A stretch of DNA of 64,000 nt from Sphingobacterium bambusae (GCF_033955345.1 NZ_CP138332.1:2728001-2792000); one strand, 5' to 3'; shown: positions 1 to 9,157, counted from the first letter of the stretch. Notes: generated by a model from the letters alone, not told the origin. Translations and numbers: made by a program.

Positions 1-2
1 AC

Positions 3-59
3 ATGTTCGATACCAGAAACTTAAGTCCGCATATCGCGTCAGTACTTCCCAAACAATGA
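3..59 (+). CDS. possible 3' end of a CDS entering from the left
   Basis: An open frame runs from the left edge to a TGA at 57-59 and encodes 18 residues ending in SVLPKQ. Codon choice resembles the neighbouring genes, so this may be the C-terminus of a gene that starts outside the window. It is too short to identify. The remaining bases up to the hairpin at 121 hold nothing I recognise. Confidence 0.25.
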   Translation: MFDTRNLSPHIASVLPKQ

Positions 60-120
60 CGCCCCAAATGACGCGCTTTTTCTTTGGGAATTTTTGAAAA
101 AACCGATTCTCCGTAAAAAC

Positions 121-157
121 ACAAAAGCCTGCAAACAACACGTTTGCAGGCTTTTGT
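121..157. terminator. bidirectional hairpin terminator beyond tRNA-Glu
   Basis: A perfect 16-bp inverted repeat (121-136 with 142-157, loop 137-141) has A-rich and T-rich outer ends, so it can terminate in both directions. It lies directly downstream of the minus-strand tRNA-Glu and could also end a gene arriving from the left. Confidence 0.8.
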
Positions 158-175
158 AAGTTTTGACTTCAAGTC

Positions 176-250
176 TGGTAGCCCGTAGGGGAATCGAACC
201 CCTGTTTCAAGAATGAAAATCTTGCGTCCTAACCCCTAGACGAACGGGCC
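176..250 (-). tRNA. tRNA-Glu (anticodon TTC)
   Basis: On the minus strand the gene starts GGCCCGTTCG and folds into a cloverleaf. It has a 7-bp acceptor stem with a G-U pair at 1:72, a D arm, an anticodon arm CAAGA-TTTTCAT-TCTTG carrying anticodon TTC, and a T arm with GGTTCGATTCC. The CCA end is encoded (reverse complement of 176-178). A strong terminator hairpin follows. The anticodon assigns it to glutamate. Confidence 0.95.
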
Positions 251-304
251 ATTTGCTTTTGGTGATGCAAATATAAGGGCTCTTTCCGTATCTCCAAAAT
301 AATT

Positions 305-332
305 TTTCAGCCTATTTTATAATAGGCTGAAA
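305..332 (-). terminator. terminator of purD
   Basis: A perfect 12-bp stem (305-316 with 321-332, loop TTAT) sits 17 bases past the purD stop codon. On the minus strand it is followed by an AT-rich tail. Confidence 0.75.
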
Positions 333-348
333 TTGAAAAGATTATTTT

Positions 349-1623
349 TTAGATAAGATCAAAACCAATATCCCGACGGAAATATTTACGCTCGAAAAAG
401 ATCCTTCCGGCATCTGCGGTGGCCTGTTGCAGGGCATCGAACAGATTATCTTGAAGCGTCGTTACCGCCAACACGCGACCACCCGCCGTTACCACCTTGC
501 CATCTACCTCTTTCGTTCCCGCATGGAAAACGATGGAGTTCTCGACATTCTCGATATTCGTAATCTCCTTGCCCGATTCGTAGTCGCCCGGATAGCCACC
601 CGACACCAACACCACCGTCACCGCGGTTTGCGGGCTTACCGTATAGGAACGTTGATCCAAGTTGCCTTGCGCTACACCTTCCAGCAGATCTACTAAATCT
701 GACTCAATACGTGGCAATACCGACTCCGTTTCCGGATCGCCCATGCGCACATTATACTCAATTACAAAAGGCTCGCCATCCACATTCATCAAGCCAATAA
801 AGATAAAGCCCTTGTAAGGGATGTTATCTTTCTTCAGGCCATCTACCGTAGGTTTGATAATGCGCTCTTCCACCTTGCTCAAGAAAGCCTCATCAGCAAA
901 TGGAACCGGCGAAATAGAACCCATACCGCCCGTGTTAAGGCCGGTATCCCCCTCGCCAATGCGTTTATAATCTTTTGCCGATGGCAATACCTTATACGAC
1001 GTACCATCGGTCAATACGAACACCGACAATTCGATACCTTTCAAAAATTCTTCGATGACCACCACCGACGAAGCAGCACCAAATTTAGCATCCGCAATCA
1101 TCGCCGTTAGCTCCGCTTTTGCATCGTCCAACGTTTCGCAGATCAATACCCCCTTGCCCGCTGCAAGGCCATCCGCCTTCAGCACGATCGGCAACTGCTG
1201 CGTCTCGAGGTATGCAAGTCCTTCCTCCAGATTAGACTGATCAAACGAACGATAAGCTGCCGTAGGCACACCGTGACGTTGCATAAACTCTTTGGAGAAA
1301 TCTTTGGATCCCTCCAACTGGGCTCCTTCCTGCTGTGGCCCGATAACGGGAATATGTTTTAGATCCTCGCGACCTAAGAAGAAGTCGTGAATACCTTTTA
1401 CCAAAGGCTCCTCTGGCCCTACCAGCACCATATTGACGTTGTTGGCCAGCGCAAAAGCGCCAATTCCTTCGAAATCCGTCACCTTGAGGTCTATATTTTG
1501 GCCATACTGACCCGTGCCAGCATTGCCTGGAGCGATAAACAATTGGTTTAAGCGAGGACTTTTCGATAATTTATATGCAAAGGCAGATTCTCTTCCGCCT
1601 GAACCGATAATTAAAATGTTCAT
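349..1623 (-). CDS. purD: phosphoribosylamine--glycine ligase
   Basis: PurD joins phosphoribosylamine and glycine using ATP to give GAR, the second step of purine synthesis, in the cytosol. The 424-residue product begins MNILIIGSGGRE, the typical N-terminal nucleotide-binding loop of the family, and has GPEEPLV followed by an ATP-grasp domain. The C-terminal part carries NVRMGDPETE, the metal/ATP-binding signature. Length matches the family. An in-frame extension to 1788 exists, but the ATG at 1623 gives the canonical start and lies only five bases downstream of an exact TATCTTTG promoter element, so the mRNA may be leaderless. It is divergent from the MG2/plug gene and has its own terminator. 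Confidence 0.97.
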   Translation of the reverse strand: MNILIIGSGGRESAFAYKLSKSPRLNQLFIAPGNAGTGQYGQNIDLKVTDFEGIGAFALANNVNMVLVGPEEPLVKGIHDFFLGREDLKHIPVIGPQQEGAQLEGSKDFSKEFMQRHGVPTAAYRSFDQSNLEEGLAYLETQQLPIVLKADGLAAGKGVLICETLDDAKAELTAMIADAKFGAASSVVVIEEFLKGIELSVFVLTDGTSYKVLPSAKDYKRIGEGDTGLNTGGMGSISPVPFADEAFLSKVEERIIKPTVDGLKKDNIPYKGFIFIGLMNVDGEPFVIEYNVRMGDPETESVLPRIESDLVDLLEGVAQGNLDQRSYTVSPQTAVTVVLVSGGYPGDYESGKEITNIENVENSIVFHAGTKEVDGKVVTAGGRVLAVTTLQDNLFDALQQATADAGRIFFERKYFRRDIGFDLI

Positions 1624-1628
1624 ATCGA

Positions 1629-1660
1629 CAAAGATACCGATGAAAATCAATAATCTACAA
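1629..1660 (-). promoter_or_regulatory. purD promoter (TTG-21-TATCTTTG)
   Basis: On the minus strand TATCTTTG (1629-1636) matches the Bacteroidota -7 element TAnnTTTG exactly. A TTG at 1658-1660 sits 21 bases upstream. Only five bases separate the -7 element from the purD ATG, so transcription should start at or next to the start codon. Confidence 0.6.
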
Positions 1661-1713
1661 AAATTAATTGGGTGTACGTATTTTTTCGTAAATTGAGTAA
1701 ATTTTTGACCATT

Positions 1714-4380
1714 ATGATTTGGAAAACACTTCCGCTCCTTGCCCTCTTTATGCTCATTTTCAACGGCTCTAGGGCACAAGATATACAAGGACTATTAACG
1801 AAGATTAATGCCTATCATGATTCCAGACCGATTGAAAAAATACACTTACACCTTGACAAAACCACCTACACGGCCGGCGAAACAATCTGGTTTAAGGCCT
1901 ATGAAGTCGTTGGCGTCGAAAATCTATTATCCAATTTAAGTAAGATTATATATGTCGACCTGATCGACCCCAAGGATCGCACCATATCGGCGCTAAAGAT
2001 TCCCTTGACTAGCGGGCTGGGCGTGGGCGACATCAGTCTGGTAGACACCCTGATTGAGGGAACATATCGCTTGCGTGCCTACAGCAACTGGATGCGCAAC
2101 GACAGCAGCAGCTACTTCTTCAACCAGAATATAGAGATCAGCAATGGTCGTCTCGACAATGTGCTTACCAAATCGGGGCTGCAAGGCGAGAATTACAGCA
2201 TTGTGCTGCAAGACCTCAACCAAAAGCCCTTGGCCGATGCCACCGTACGCTACCAGATCAGTTTGGGCGACAAAAGCCTGAAGCGCGGCCGGGTGAACAG
2301 CGATGCGGAGGGAAAGATACAGATCCCCTTTCGGGAAGAATATGGCAATGCCAAGCTCGCCATCAACTTTGACAACAAAGAACAAGCGCCCATTCAAAAA
2401 ATATTCAAGCTGCCCCCCGCACAGCAGCAGGGCAACAGCGTACAGTTCTTCCCCGAAGGAGGAAACCTTTTGGTAGGCACCATCAACAAGCTGGCGGTTA
2501 AAGCCCTTCGGCCAAACGGATTGGGTATCGCGGCAACGACCTATGTTATTACCTCGACCGGCGACACCGCGGCCATCGTGAAAACCAATGCTTTGGGCAT
2601 GGGTGCTTCGCCCCTCTTTGTAAACGCGAACGAAAGCTTACGTGCCCTCACCCTCTTCGATGACGGCACCCAGACCGAAAGCGAGCTGCCCGAGATAAAA
2701 AAATCGGGACTCAACATACAGGTCAACAACGGCAACAAAGCGAAACTCTTTGCACAGATCAACCTCAGCAGCGATAAGCAGGACAACAGTGATATTTACT
2801 TTATGCTGCAGCACAACGGCCGTGTATACTATGTATCCAAGCAGGCGGCCTCCAAAAACGAACTGATCTTCTCGGTGGCCAAGGCGGAACTTCCCGCAGG
2901 AATCCTCACCATCAGCATCCTGAACAGTCGCTTCGAACCACTTATCGAACGCCCCGTGTTTATTGCGAAGGAAGAAGAATCCCTTCCCCTATCGACCACG
3001 CTCAGCAGCAACAGCGCCAAACCCCGAACCCAAGTGTCGGTAGCCCTGCAAGCCGGCAACGCCGCAGATACGACACGCTATGCCGCACTCTCGGCCGCGG
3101 TGGTTAACATCAGCAAAGCAAAATTTGATTCGGCCAATGCCGGCAATATCCTATCCAATCTTTTTCTCGCTGCCGACATCAAAGGCCATATCGAAAACCC
3201 AAGCTTTTACTTCACCGACGAAAGTAGATTGGCCGATTTGGACAACCTATTGCTTACGCAAGCCTGGCGCAAGCTCGACTGGACCGCCAACCTCGATGGT
3301 AGCAGCGGCCCCGCCTTTCCTGCCGAGCAAAGCATCAGCATTAGCGGACAGGCACGCAAGCTGGGACGTAAAGCACCTGCGTCTGGCGCCAAGATAACGC
3401 TCGTATCGACCCAAAATTTTATGGCCTTTATCGATACCCTCGCTACTGAAGAAGGAAATTTTGTGTTTGACGAGCTCGCCTTTGCAGACAGCGCAAAGTT
3501 CTTGATCACCGCAAAAGACGAAAAAGGTAAAAACAATATTGATATCATCTTAACGCCCAACACCATACCAACCATCGGCCTCAACAAGAACGAGCCCACG
3601 GTTAAGAATGATGTTAATAGCCTCTTGCTGGACGAACTACTGCAAAGCAAAAAGTATTTCGCCGGCTTGGAGTCGCAGGGACTGATGGAAAAGAGTATTG
3701 CCATTGAGGAAGTGGTGGTAACCGCCACCCGACCGCGGCATAAAGCCTCGGAGAGCTCGGCCAACCTCAATGGTCCCGGCAATGCCGACCAGGTGATCTC
3801 CGCCGAAGAGCTTGAGACATGCCCGACACTGGACATGTGCCTCAACGGGCGGTTAATGGGTGTCATTTTTCAAAATGGCGTGCCCTATAACACGCGCAGT
3901 ATGGCCGGCGGCGGCGGTGCCATGCAGATTGTTTTGGACGGGATGTACATCGAGGGTGATCAGTTATCCATGATCAGCCCTATGGATGTACAAAGCGTGG
4001 AAGTGCTGCGCAACATAAACTATACGGCCATTTATGGCTCTTATGGTGCCAATGGGCTCATCATCATCACCACCAAGACAGGCAAGGATGCTTTCCGTAA
4101 TTACACGCCTAAAGGAATCATTACCCTACAACCCAAAGGCTACCACCTGAACAAAACCTTCTACAAGCCCGTTTACGAGGCCGGTTCCGAGACGGCACTA
4201 AACCAAGATTTGCGCACAACCATACACTGGGAGCCAAACATCATTGCCGACAAAGAAGGCAAAGCAACTTTTGATTTCTACATCGCGGATGAAGCCGGGC
4301 AATACCTGATCACCATTGAGGGCATCGATTTCGCCGGACGCATGGTACACAAGATACTCCGTCTCGAGGTCAACCCTTAA
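1714..4380 (+). CDS. MG2 domain / TonB-plug domain surface protein
   Basis: This 888-residue exported protein is of a type common in Bacteroidota. The ATG at 1714 gives a clear signal peptide (MIWKTLPLLALFMLIF, cleavage near SRAQD); a GTG at 1672 would bury it. Residues about 30-130 look like an alpha-2-macroglobulin MG2 domain (LHLDKTTYTAGETIWFKAY). A TonB-receptor plug-like domain follows at about 690-810 (EEVVVTATRP, LNGRLMGV, SVEVLRN, IYGSYGANGLIIITTK). The end resembles another MG-type beta domain. There is no outer-membrane barrel, so it is not a transporter by itself. Probable role is at the envelope, perhaps with TonB-linked machinery; substrate unknown. It shares a terminator with the convergent exbD. 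Confidence 0.8.
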   Translation: MIWKTLPLLALFMLIFNGSRAQDIQGLLTKINAYHDSRPIEKIHLHLDKTTYTAGETIWFKAYEVVGVENLLSNLSKIIYVDLIDPKDRTISALKIPLTSGLGVGDISLVDTLIEGTYRLRAYSNWMRNDSSSYFFNQNIEISNGRLDNVLTKSGLQGENYSIVLQDLNQKPLADATVRYQISLGDKSLKRGRVNSDAEGKIQIPFREEYGNAKLAINFDNKEQAPIQKIFKLPPAQQQGNSVQFFPEGGNLLVGTINKLAVKALRPNGLGIAATTYVITSTGDTAAIVKTNALGMGASPLFVNANESLRALTLFDDGTQTESELPEIKKSGLNIQVNNGNKAKLFAQINLSSDKQDNSDIYFMLQHNGRVYYVSKQAASKNELIFSVAKAELPAGILTISILNSRFEPLIERPVFIAKEEESLPLSTTLSSNSAKPRTQVSVALQAGNAADTTRYAALSAAVVNISKAKFDSANAGNILSNLFLAADIKGHIENPSFYFTDESRLADLDNLLLTQAWRKLDWTANLDGSSGPAFPAEQSISISGQARKLGRKAPASGAKITLVSTQNFMAFIDTLATEEGNFVFDELAFADSAKFLITAKDEKGKNNIDIILTPNTIPTIGLNKNEPTVKNDVNSLLLDELLQSKKYFAGLESQGLMEKSIAIEEVVVTATRPRHKASESSANLNGPGNADQVISAEELETCPTLDMCLNGRLMGVIFQNGVPYNTRSMAGGGGAMQIVLDGMYIEGDQLSMISPMDVQSVEVLRNINYTAIYGSYGANGLIIITTKTGKDAFRNYTPKGIITLQPKGYHLNKTFYKPVYEAGSETALNQDLRTTIHWEPNIIADKEGKATFDFYIADEAGQYLITIEGIDFAGRMVHKILRLEVNP

Positions 4381-4386
4381 TGATAG

Positions 4387-4413
4387 AAAATGGGGAGCGA
4401 CGCTCCCCATTTT
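4387..4413. terminator. shared bidirectional terminator
   Basis: A 12-bp stem (4387-4398 with 4402-4413, loop GAC) with A and T ends lies between the convergent MG2/plug gene and exbD, and can serve both. Confidence 0.85.
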
Positions 4414-4419
4414 TATTAC

Positions 4420-4950
4420 CTATCGCACCATCGTCTGCTCTTCGGCATCCAACTTGGCAATCATGTAGCGCTTGATAGATGCCCGTTGCACGGCATCCAA
4501 CACATCGACAACATTCTTGGTCACGGCCTCTTCACTAGGCTTAATAAGCACAATTAGATCCTGTCCTCCCGTTGCCTGCTTGACCTGCTCCTGCACCTGA
4601 AGGAGCAATTGGCCCAGTCCCAGCTTGCCATAGCCCACTTTCTGCGGAGCAGATTTCGGTGTCTCGGACGCTCCCCTATAGTAAATCAACTCGTTGTTGG
4701 CTGCCAACAGGAGATTTAGCGTGCGGTCTTCACTCAAGAGAATGGGCGAGCTTAGCGGTCCCGTCTTGTCGGGCATGGCCACATCTAAACTATTGGGCGT
4801 TTGTAGTGAAGTGGTCAACATAAAAAAGGTGATCAACAGAAAGGCTAAATCGACCATAGCTGTTAAATCAACCTTCGGCATGGGCCTGTTGCGGATACTT
4901 CTACGCCCTTTTTTTCCACCGTTGCTGTTGCTGTTTGTCAATTCTGCCAT
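4420..4950 (-). CDS. exbD: ExbD/TolR family biopolymer transport protein
   Basis: ExbD works with ExbB as a proton-driven motor that energises TonB at the inner membrane. The product from the ATG at 4950 has 176 residues. It has a basic cytoplasmic N-terminus (KKGRRSIRNR), one transmembrane helix at about 30-50 carrying the proton-path aspartate D34 in TAMVDLAFLLITF, and a periplasmic domain. The longer frame to 5073 has no family similarity. No exbB or tonB gene lies nearby, so it is an orphan here; Bacteroidota often carry several exbD copies elsewhere. TolR is the alternative within the same family. Confidence 0.88.
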   Translation of the reverse strand: MAELTNSNSNGGKKGRRSIRNRPMPKVDLTAMVDLAFLLITFFMLTTSLQTPNSLDVAMPDKTGPLSSPILLSEDRTLNLLLAANNELIYYRGASETPKSAPQKVGYGKLGLGQLLLQVQEQVKQATGGQDLIVLIKPSEEAVTKNVVDVLDAVQRASIKRYMIAKLDAEEQTMVR

Positions 4951-5037
4951 AATCGTGTATTTAAAAGTAAAACATGGGTTAATTAAATTCTTGATGATTT
5001 TTTCCGTATTTTTCCATAAACTTAGGATAACAAGATT

Positions 5038-5808
5038 ATGGGGGAATTCATCAAAACACAAACAACTGATCATATTGCCTACATCGGACTTGACCGCGGA
5101 AAGTCAAACGCCATGCACCTGGAGATGCTGCAAGAACTACTGACAGAGCTACGCACAGCCAGTGACAACCCCGCCATTGAAGCCCTTGTTCTGCATGGCA
5201 AGGAAGGATTTTTCTCCTCGGGCCTCGACCTGATTACGCTGTACGAATATGATGAGTCTACGATGCTGCAATTCTGGGAAACCTTCATGTCGCTGATCCA
5301 CACCTTGGCCGCTATCCCCAAGCCGGTGGTAGCCTCCATTACAGGGCATAGCCCTGCGGGCGGATGTGTGCTGGCGCTCTGCTGCGACTACCGCATCATG
5401 GCAGAAGGCGAATACGTCATCGGGCTGAACGAGGTGCCGGTGGGCATTATCGTGCCCTCGAGCATCTTTGCGCTATACAGCTTTTGGATTGGGCAGCCCG
5501 AAGCCTACCGCAACCTACTGGAAGGTAAGCTCCTTACGCCCACTGCGGCACGGGAGATAGGCTTAGTAGACGAGCTGGTGCCTGCGGCCCGTATACAAAC
5601 GGCTGCTACCCGCAAAGCCAAAAGCTGGACGCAGTTTGATCGCGCCGCCTGGGGAGCAACCAAGGTTAACCTGAGGCAAGAGCTGCTGCGAAATATGCAG
5701 GAAAACAAAACAGAAGCCATCCAACAGGTGTTAGCACAGTGGTGGCGACCAACAACACGCCAGATTTTGAAGACAATAATCGATAATCTCACTAAAAACA
5801 AGGGGTAA
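5038..5808 (+). CDS. delta3-delta2-enoyl-CoA isomerase (ECI1-like)
   Basis: This is a crotonase-fold enzyme of 256 residues that likely moves a 3-enoyl double bond to the 2-trans position so unsaturated fatty acids can pass through beta-oxidation. The oxyanion-hole segments are SSGLDL (60-65) and SPAGG (105-109). The stretch CDYRIMAE...IGLNE..VGII closely follows the mitochondrial isomerase ECI1, including its catalytic glutamate (E132 in GLNE). That points to an isomerase rather than a hydratase. The next gene, two bases downstream, is a 2,4-dienoyl-CoA reductase homologue, the partner activity in the same pathway, which supports the call. Confidence 0.82.
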   Translation: MGEFIKTQTTDHIAYIGLDRGKSNAMHLEMLQELLTELRTASDNPAIEALVLHGKEGFFSSGLDLITLYEYDESTMLQFWETFMSLIHTLAAIPKPVVASITGHSPAGGCVLALCCDYRIMAEGEYVIGLNEVPVGIIVPSSIFALYSFWIGQPEAYRNLLEGKLLTPTAAREIGLVDELVPAARIQTAATRKAKSWTQFDRAAWGATKVNLRQELLRNMQENKTEAIQQVLAQWWRPTTRQILKTIIDNLTKNKG

Positions 5809-5810
5809 AT

Positions 5811-6683
5811 ATGGTTCAAGGTGCACTAAAGGCCGACGCGCTGCTCGGCAAGACCGTTGTTGTAACCGGCGGAGGAACAGGACTGGGCAAGGCCATGTCA
5901 CACTATTTTTCGGAATTGGGCGCTCAGGTGCTGATCACAAGCCGGAAGCTGGACGTGCTGGAACAAACGGCACACGAGATACAAGCCGCCACGGGCAACA
6001 AGGTTCTTCCAGTTGCCTGCGATGTGCGCGATGTGGAGCAGGTGGAAGCGCTCTTGGCACGTGCTGAAGAAGCTTTCGGCCAAGTAGACCTCTTGGTGAA
6101 CAACGCTGCGGGAAACTTTATATCGCCCACAGAACGCCTCTCGGCGAATGCCTTCTCTACCGTGATCGATATTGTGCTGAAAGGCACCGTCAACTGCACG
6201 CTGACCTTCGGAAAAAACTGGATTGCCAAAAAGCAAAAAGCTTCCGTTCTGAATATTGTGACTACCTATGCCTTCACCGGCTCGGGCTATGTGGTGCCGT
6301 CAGCAATCGCCAAAGCTGGTGTATTAGCCCTGACCCGATCGTTGGCCGTGGAGTGGGGCAAATATGGCATTCGGAACAACGCCATCGCCCCGGGACCATT
6401 CCCCACAAAAGGTGCTTGGGATAGGCTGCTGCCCGGCGACCTACTCGAAAAATTCGACTTCAAGAACCGCGTGCCGCTGAAACGCGTGGGCGAACACCAG
6501 GAGCTGGCCAATTTGGCCGCCTTTTTGCTATCTGACTTTGCCGGATTTATCAACGGCGAGGTGGTGACCATTGATGGCGGCGAATGGCTGCAGGGCGCCG
6601 GCGAATTCAACAATATGGAAGCCATCCCTCCCGAGATGTGGGATATGATTGCAGAAACTATTCGAAAAAACAATAAATCATGA
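5811..6683 (+). CDS. 2,4-dienoyl-CoA reductase (SDR, DECR1-like)
   Basis: This 290-residue short-chain dehydrogenase has a Rossmann dinucleotide loop TGGGTGLG (19-26) and the NNAAG motif (97-101). The active-site region TTYAFTGSGYVVPSAIAKAG closely parallels mitochondrial 2,4-dienoyl-CoA reductase. In that family the catalytic Tyr and Lys are 15 residues apart rather than in a YxxxK motif; here they are Y153 and K168. It should reduce 2,4-dienoyl-CoA with NADPH. It starts two bases after the isomerase gene and ends overlapping the next gene by four bases, so the three are co-transcribed. Confidence 0.85.
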   Translation: MVQGALKADALLGKTVVVTGGGTGLGKAMSHYFSELGAQVLITSRKLDVLEQTAHEIQAATGNKVLPVACDVRDVEQVEALLARAEEAFGQVDLLVNNAAGNFISPTERLSANAFSTVIDIVLKGTVNCTLTFGKNWIAKKQKASVLNIVTTYAFTGSGYVVPSAIAKAGVLALTRSLAVEWGKYGIRNNAIAPGPFPTKGAWDRLLPGDLLEKFDFKNRVPLKRVGEHQELANLAAFLLSDFAGFINGEVVTIDGGEWLQGAGEFNNMEAIPPEMWDMIAETIRKNNKS

Positions 6684-7303
6684 GAAACTTAATGCTGGCC
6701 TTCTGCTGCGCGGCGATGTTGTTATCATCCTGTAACCGCACACAAAAGAAGACAGAAGAAACAAAAGACTCCATTGCCGACAGCGTGCAGCAGGCAAATT
6801 CGCAAGCAATCAGCGAGGTGATTACCCGCTTTGCTCGAGCCTACATGAGTCAAGACAACCAAAAGGCCAATGCGTTGATCCATCCCGATCTCGGCCTCTA
6901 CATCATCTACCGCCCGGGCGCCATGGATACCTACCAACATGTGGACAGCATAGACTTCCAAAAACCCGTGCCGGAACACTTTCCATACACCAGCTTCGAA
7001 AACGATTATGTACTGACGTTCGGTGAGATACCTACCTACGATTGTGGCGGCGAAAAATGGGACAAGCTGGGCTTCTTCTGCGACACAACGCGACAAGCCC
7101 ATCAGCTTTCCGAAATTGCGGCCTTCAAACAGGAGTTCAAAGAGATCGATGAAGCCGCCGTGGCAGAGATCAAGAACCTCGAAAAAGACACCTATCGCGT
7201 GGTGCTTACACATGCCGAAAACCTGATTTTTCACGTGAAAAAATACCAAGGTACTTGGTATGTATTTGTGCTAGACAGGGCCTACGGCTGGTGCGACGCC
7301 TAA
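6680..7303 (+). CDS. lipoprotein of unknown function
   Basis: A 207-residue protein with a type II signal peptide: MRNLMLAFCCAAMLLSSC, lipobox LSSC with the lipidated cysteine at C18. It is followed by a charged Lys/Glu/Ser linker and a globular domain rich in aromatic residues. The ATG overlaps the reductase stop (ATGA), so translation is coupled to the fatty-acid genes. I do not recognise the domain, and co-transcription alone does not prove a metabolic role. The next gene starts 112 bases downstream. Confidence 0.75.
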   Translation: MRNLMLAFCCAAMLLSSCNRTQKKTEETKDSIADSVQQANSQAISEVITRFARAYMSQDNQKANALIHPDLGLYIIYRPGAMDTYQHVDSIDFQKPVPEHFPYTSFENDYVLTFGEIPTYDCGGEKWDKLGFFCDTTRQAHQLSEIAAFKQEFKEIDEAAVAEIKNLEKDTYRVVLTHAENLIFHVKKYQGTWYVFVLDRAYGWCDA

Positions 7304-7415
7304 ACCTTGCCCACGGAAAATGATTTTGCACATAATACACCGTAAATTAACGGTGTCCCCTATTATTGATTCAAAAGAAACCCCTATATTTAGACAAAAA
7401 AAACAGCTATCTATA

Positions 7416-9155
7416 ATGAATACTATTGACCAAGCCACAAACAATCGCATACAACAATGGTTAACCGCTGAATATGACGCAGAAACCGTTGGACAGGTTC
7501 AAAAACTTGTGGACAATAAAGAAGAAACAGAATTAATCGACTCTTTTTACAAAGATTTGGAGTTCGGTACAGGCGGTCTGCGCGGCATTATGGGCGTAGG
7601 TTCCAACCGGATGAATAAATACACCATCGGCAAAGCTACACAAGGCTTGGCAAATTACCTGAAAAAGCAGTTTCCCGAGCAGCAGATCAAGGTTGCCGTC
7701 TCTTATGATAGCCGCAATAACTCCCAAAAATTTGGCCACTTGGTGGCCAATGTCTTTTCGGCAAACGGTATTCAGGTATACCTTTTTCAGGAATTACGCC
7801 CTACCCCCATGCTTTCCTTTGCTGTGCGCCATTTCGGTTGCCAGGGCGGCGTGATGCTAACGGCATCCCACAACCCCAAAGAATACAATGGCTACAAAGC
7901 CTATTGGAACGATGGCGGACAGCTGGTAGCGCCGCATGATGAAAACGTGATTACGGAAGTAAACGCCATACAGTCGGTCAGCGAGATCAAGTTTGACCGC
8001 ATCGAAGCTAACATTACCTTGGTCGGCGAAGAATTCGATCAATACTATATTGACGCCAATAAAAAGCTCAGCATCCATCCGGATGCTGTGGCTGCACAAA
8101 AGGATCTTAAAATTGTGTTTTCTTCCATCCACGGAACGGGCATCACCATTGTTCCGAAAATGCTGGAAGCTTGGGGATTTACCAACATTCATTTGGTAGA
8201 GGAACAGGCTACGCCAGATGGTAATTTCCCAACGGTGATCTACCCGAATCCGGAGGAAGAGGAAGCGATGTCCATGGCCAAGAAAAAAGGTGAAGAGCTA
8301 GATGCCGACGTGGTCATGGCCACCGACCCCGATGCCGACCGTGTAGGCCTTGCCGTGAAAAACCATAAAGGGGAAATACAGCTGCTTAACGGAAACCAAA
8401 TAGGAAGTCTCTTGATATATTACGTCCTGAGCTCTAAAAAAGAAAACGGTAGCTTAAAGGACAACGACTTTATCGTGAAAACGATCGTTACCTCGAACCT
8501 GATGAGCGATATCGGCAATAGCTTCTCCGTCAAATACTACGAAACCTTGACAGGCTTCAAATTTATCGGCGAGGTGATCACCCGTGTTGAAGGACAAGAG
8601 AACTACTTGGTAGGCGGCGAGGAAAGCTATGGCTTCCTAGTGGGCGACTTGGTGCGCGATAAAGATGCTGTTAACTCTTGCGCTTTCATCGCTGAAATGA
8701 CGGCTTACTTCAAAAACCAGGGTAAATCGTTATTCGACGTACTTTTGGAGATCTATGAAACATACGGATTCTACCAAGAGAAGCTGATTTCCCTAACGAA
8801 AAAAGGAAAGGCTGGAGCCGACGAGATTAAACAGATGATGGCAGACCTACGTGCCAATGCGCCACAATCACTTGGTGGTATCGCCGTAAAGGAAATTCGC
8901 GACTATGCAAACAGCGTGTCAACGGTTCTTGCCGGCAACACACAAACGGCAATCGACCTTCCAAAGTCGGACGTATTGCAATTTATCACGGTGGATGGCG
9001 ATGTGATCTCGGCGAGACCTTCTGGAACCGAGCCTAAAATCAAATTCTACTGCTCGGTAAAAGAGAATTTAGACAACCGAGGGCAGTACGAGGACGTTGC
9101 TGTGAAGCTGGAAGAAAAGGTCAAGAATATTATGGCAGACATCGTAAAGAACTAA
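7416..9155 (+). CDS. phosphoglucomutase/phosphomannomutase family (phospho-sugar mutase)
   Basis: A 579-residue alpha-D-phosphohexomutase that interconverts hexose 1- and 6-phosphates. Visible family motifs are GTGGLRG near 51-57, the phosphoserine loop TASHNP (Ser151), the Mg-binding loop DPDADR, the sugar-binding loop GGEESYGF, and the phosphate-binding loop RPSGTEPK at the C-terminus. The length suits the long PgcA/PGM2-like branch. The ATG at 7416 is chosen over an upstream ATG at 7320 because the family start follows directly. A near-consensus TATATTTA lies at 7385-7392. The Nudix gene follows after two bases. Confidence 0.93.
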   Translation: MNTIDQATNNRIQQWLTAEYDAETVGQVQKLVDNKEETELIDSFYKDLEFGTGGLRGIMGVGSNRMNKYTIGKATQGLANYLKKQFPEQQIKVAVSYDSRNNSQKFGHLVANVFSANGIQVYLFQELRPTPMLSFAVRHFGCQGGVMLTASHNPKEYNGYKAYWNDGGQLVAPHDENVITEVNAIQSVSEIKFDRIEANITLVGEEFDQYYIDANKKLSIHPDAVAAQKDLKIVFSSIHGTGITIVPKMLEAWGFTNIHLVEEQATPDGNFPTVIYPNPEEEEAMSMAKKKGEELDADVVMATDPDADRVGLAVKNHKGEIQLLNGNQIGSLLIYYVLSSKKENGSLKDNDFIVKTIVTSNLMSDIGNSFSVKYYETLTGFKFIGEVITRVEGQENYLVGGEESYGFLVGDLVRDKDAVNSCAFIAEMTAYFKNQGKSLFDVLLEIYETYGFYQEKLISLTKKGKAGADEIKQMMADLRANAPQSLGGIAVKEIRDYANSVSTVLAGNTQTAIDLPKSDVLQFITVDGDVISARPSGTEPKIKFYCSVKENLDNRGQYEDVAVKLEEKVKNIMADIVKN

Positions 9156-9157
9156 GC

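Noticed and set aside
3207..3866. Minus-strand frame of 219 codons inside the MG2/plug gene
   Set aside because: It lies opposite a gene with clear signal peptide and domains; Ser/Leu-rich antisense composition.
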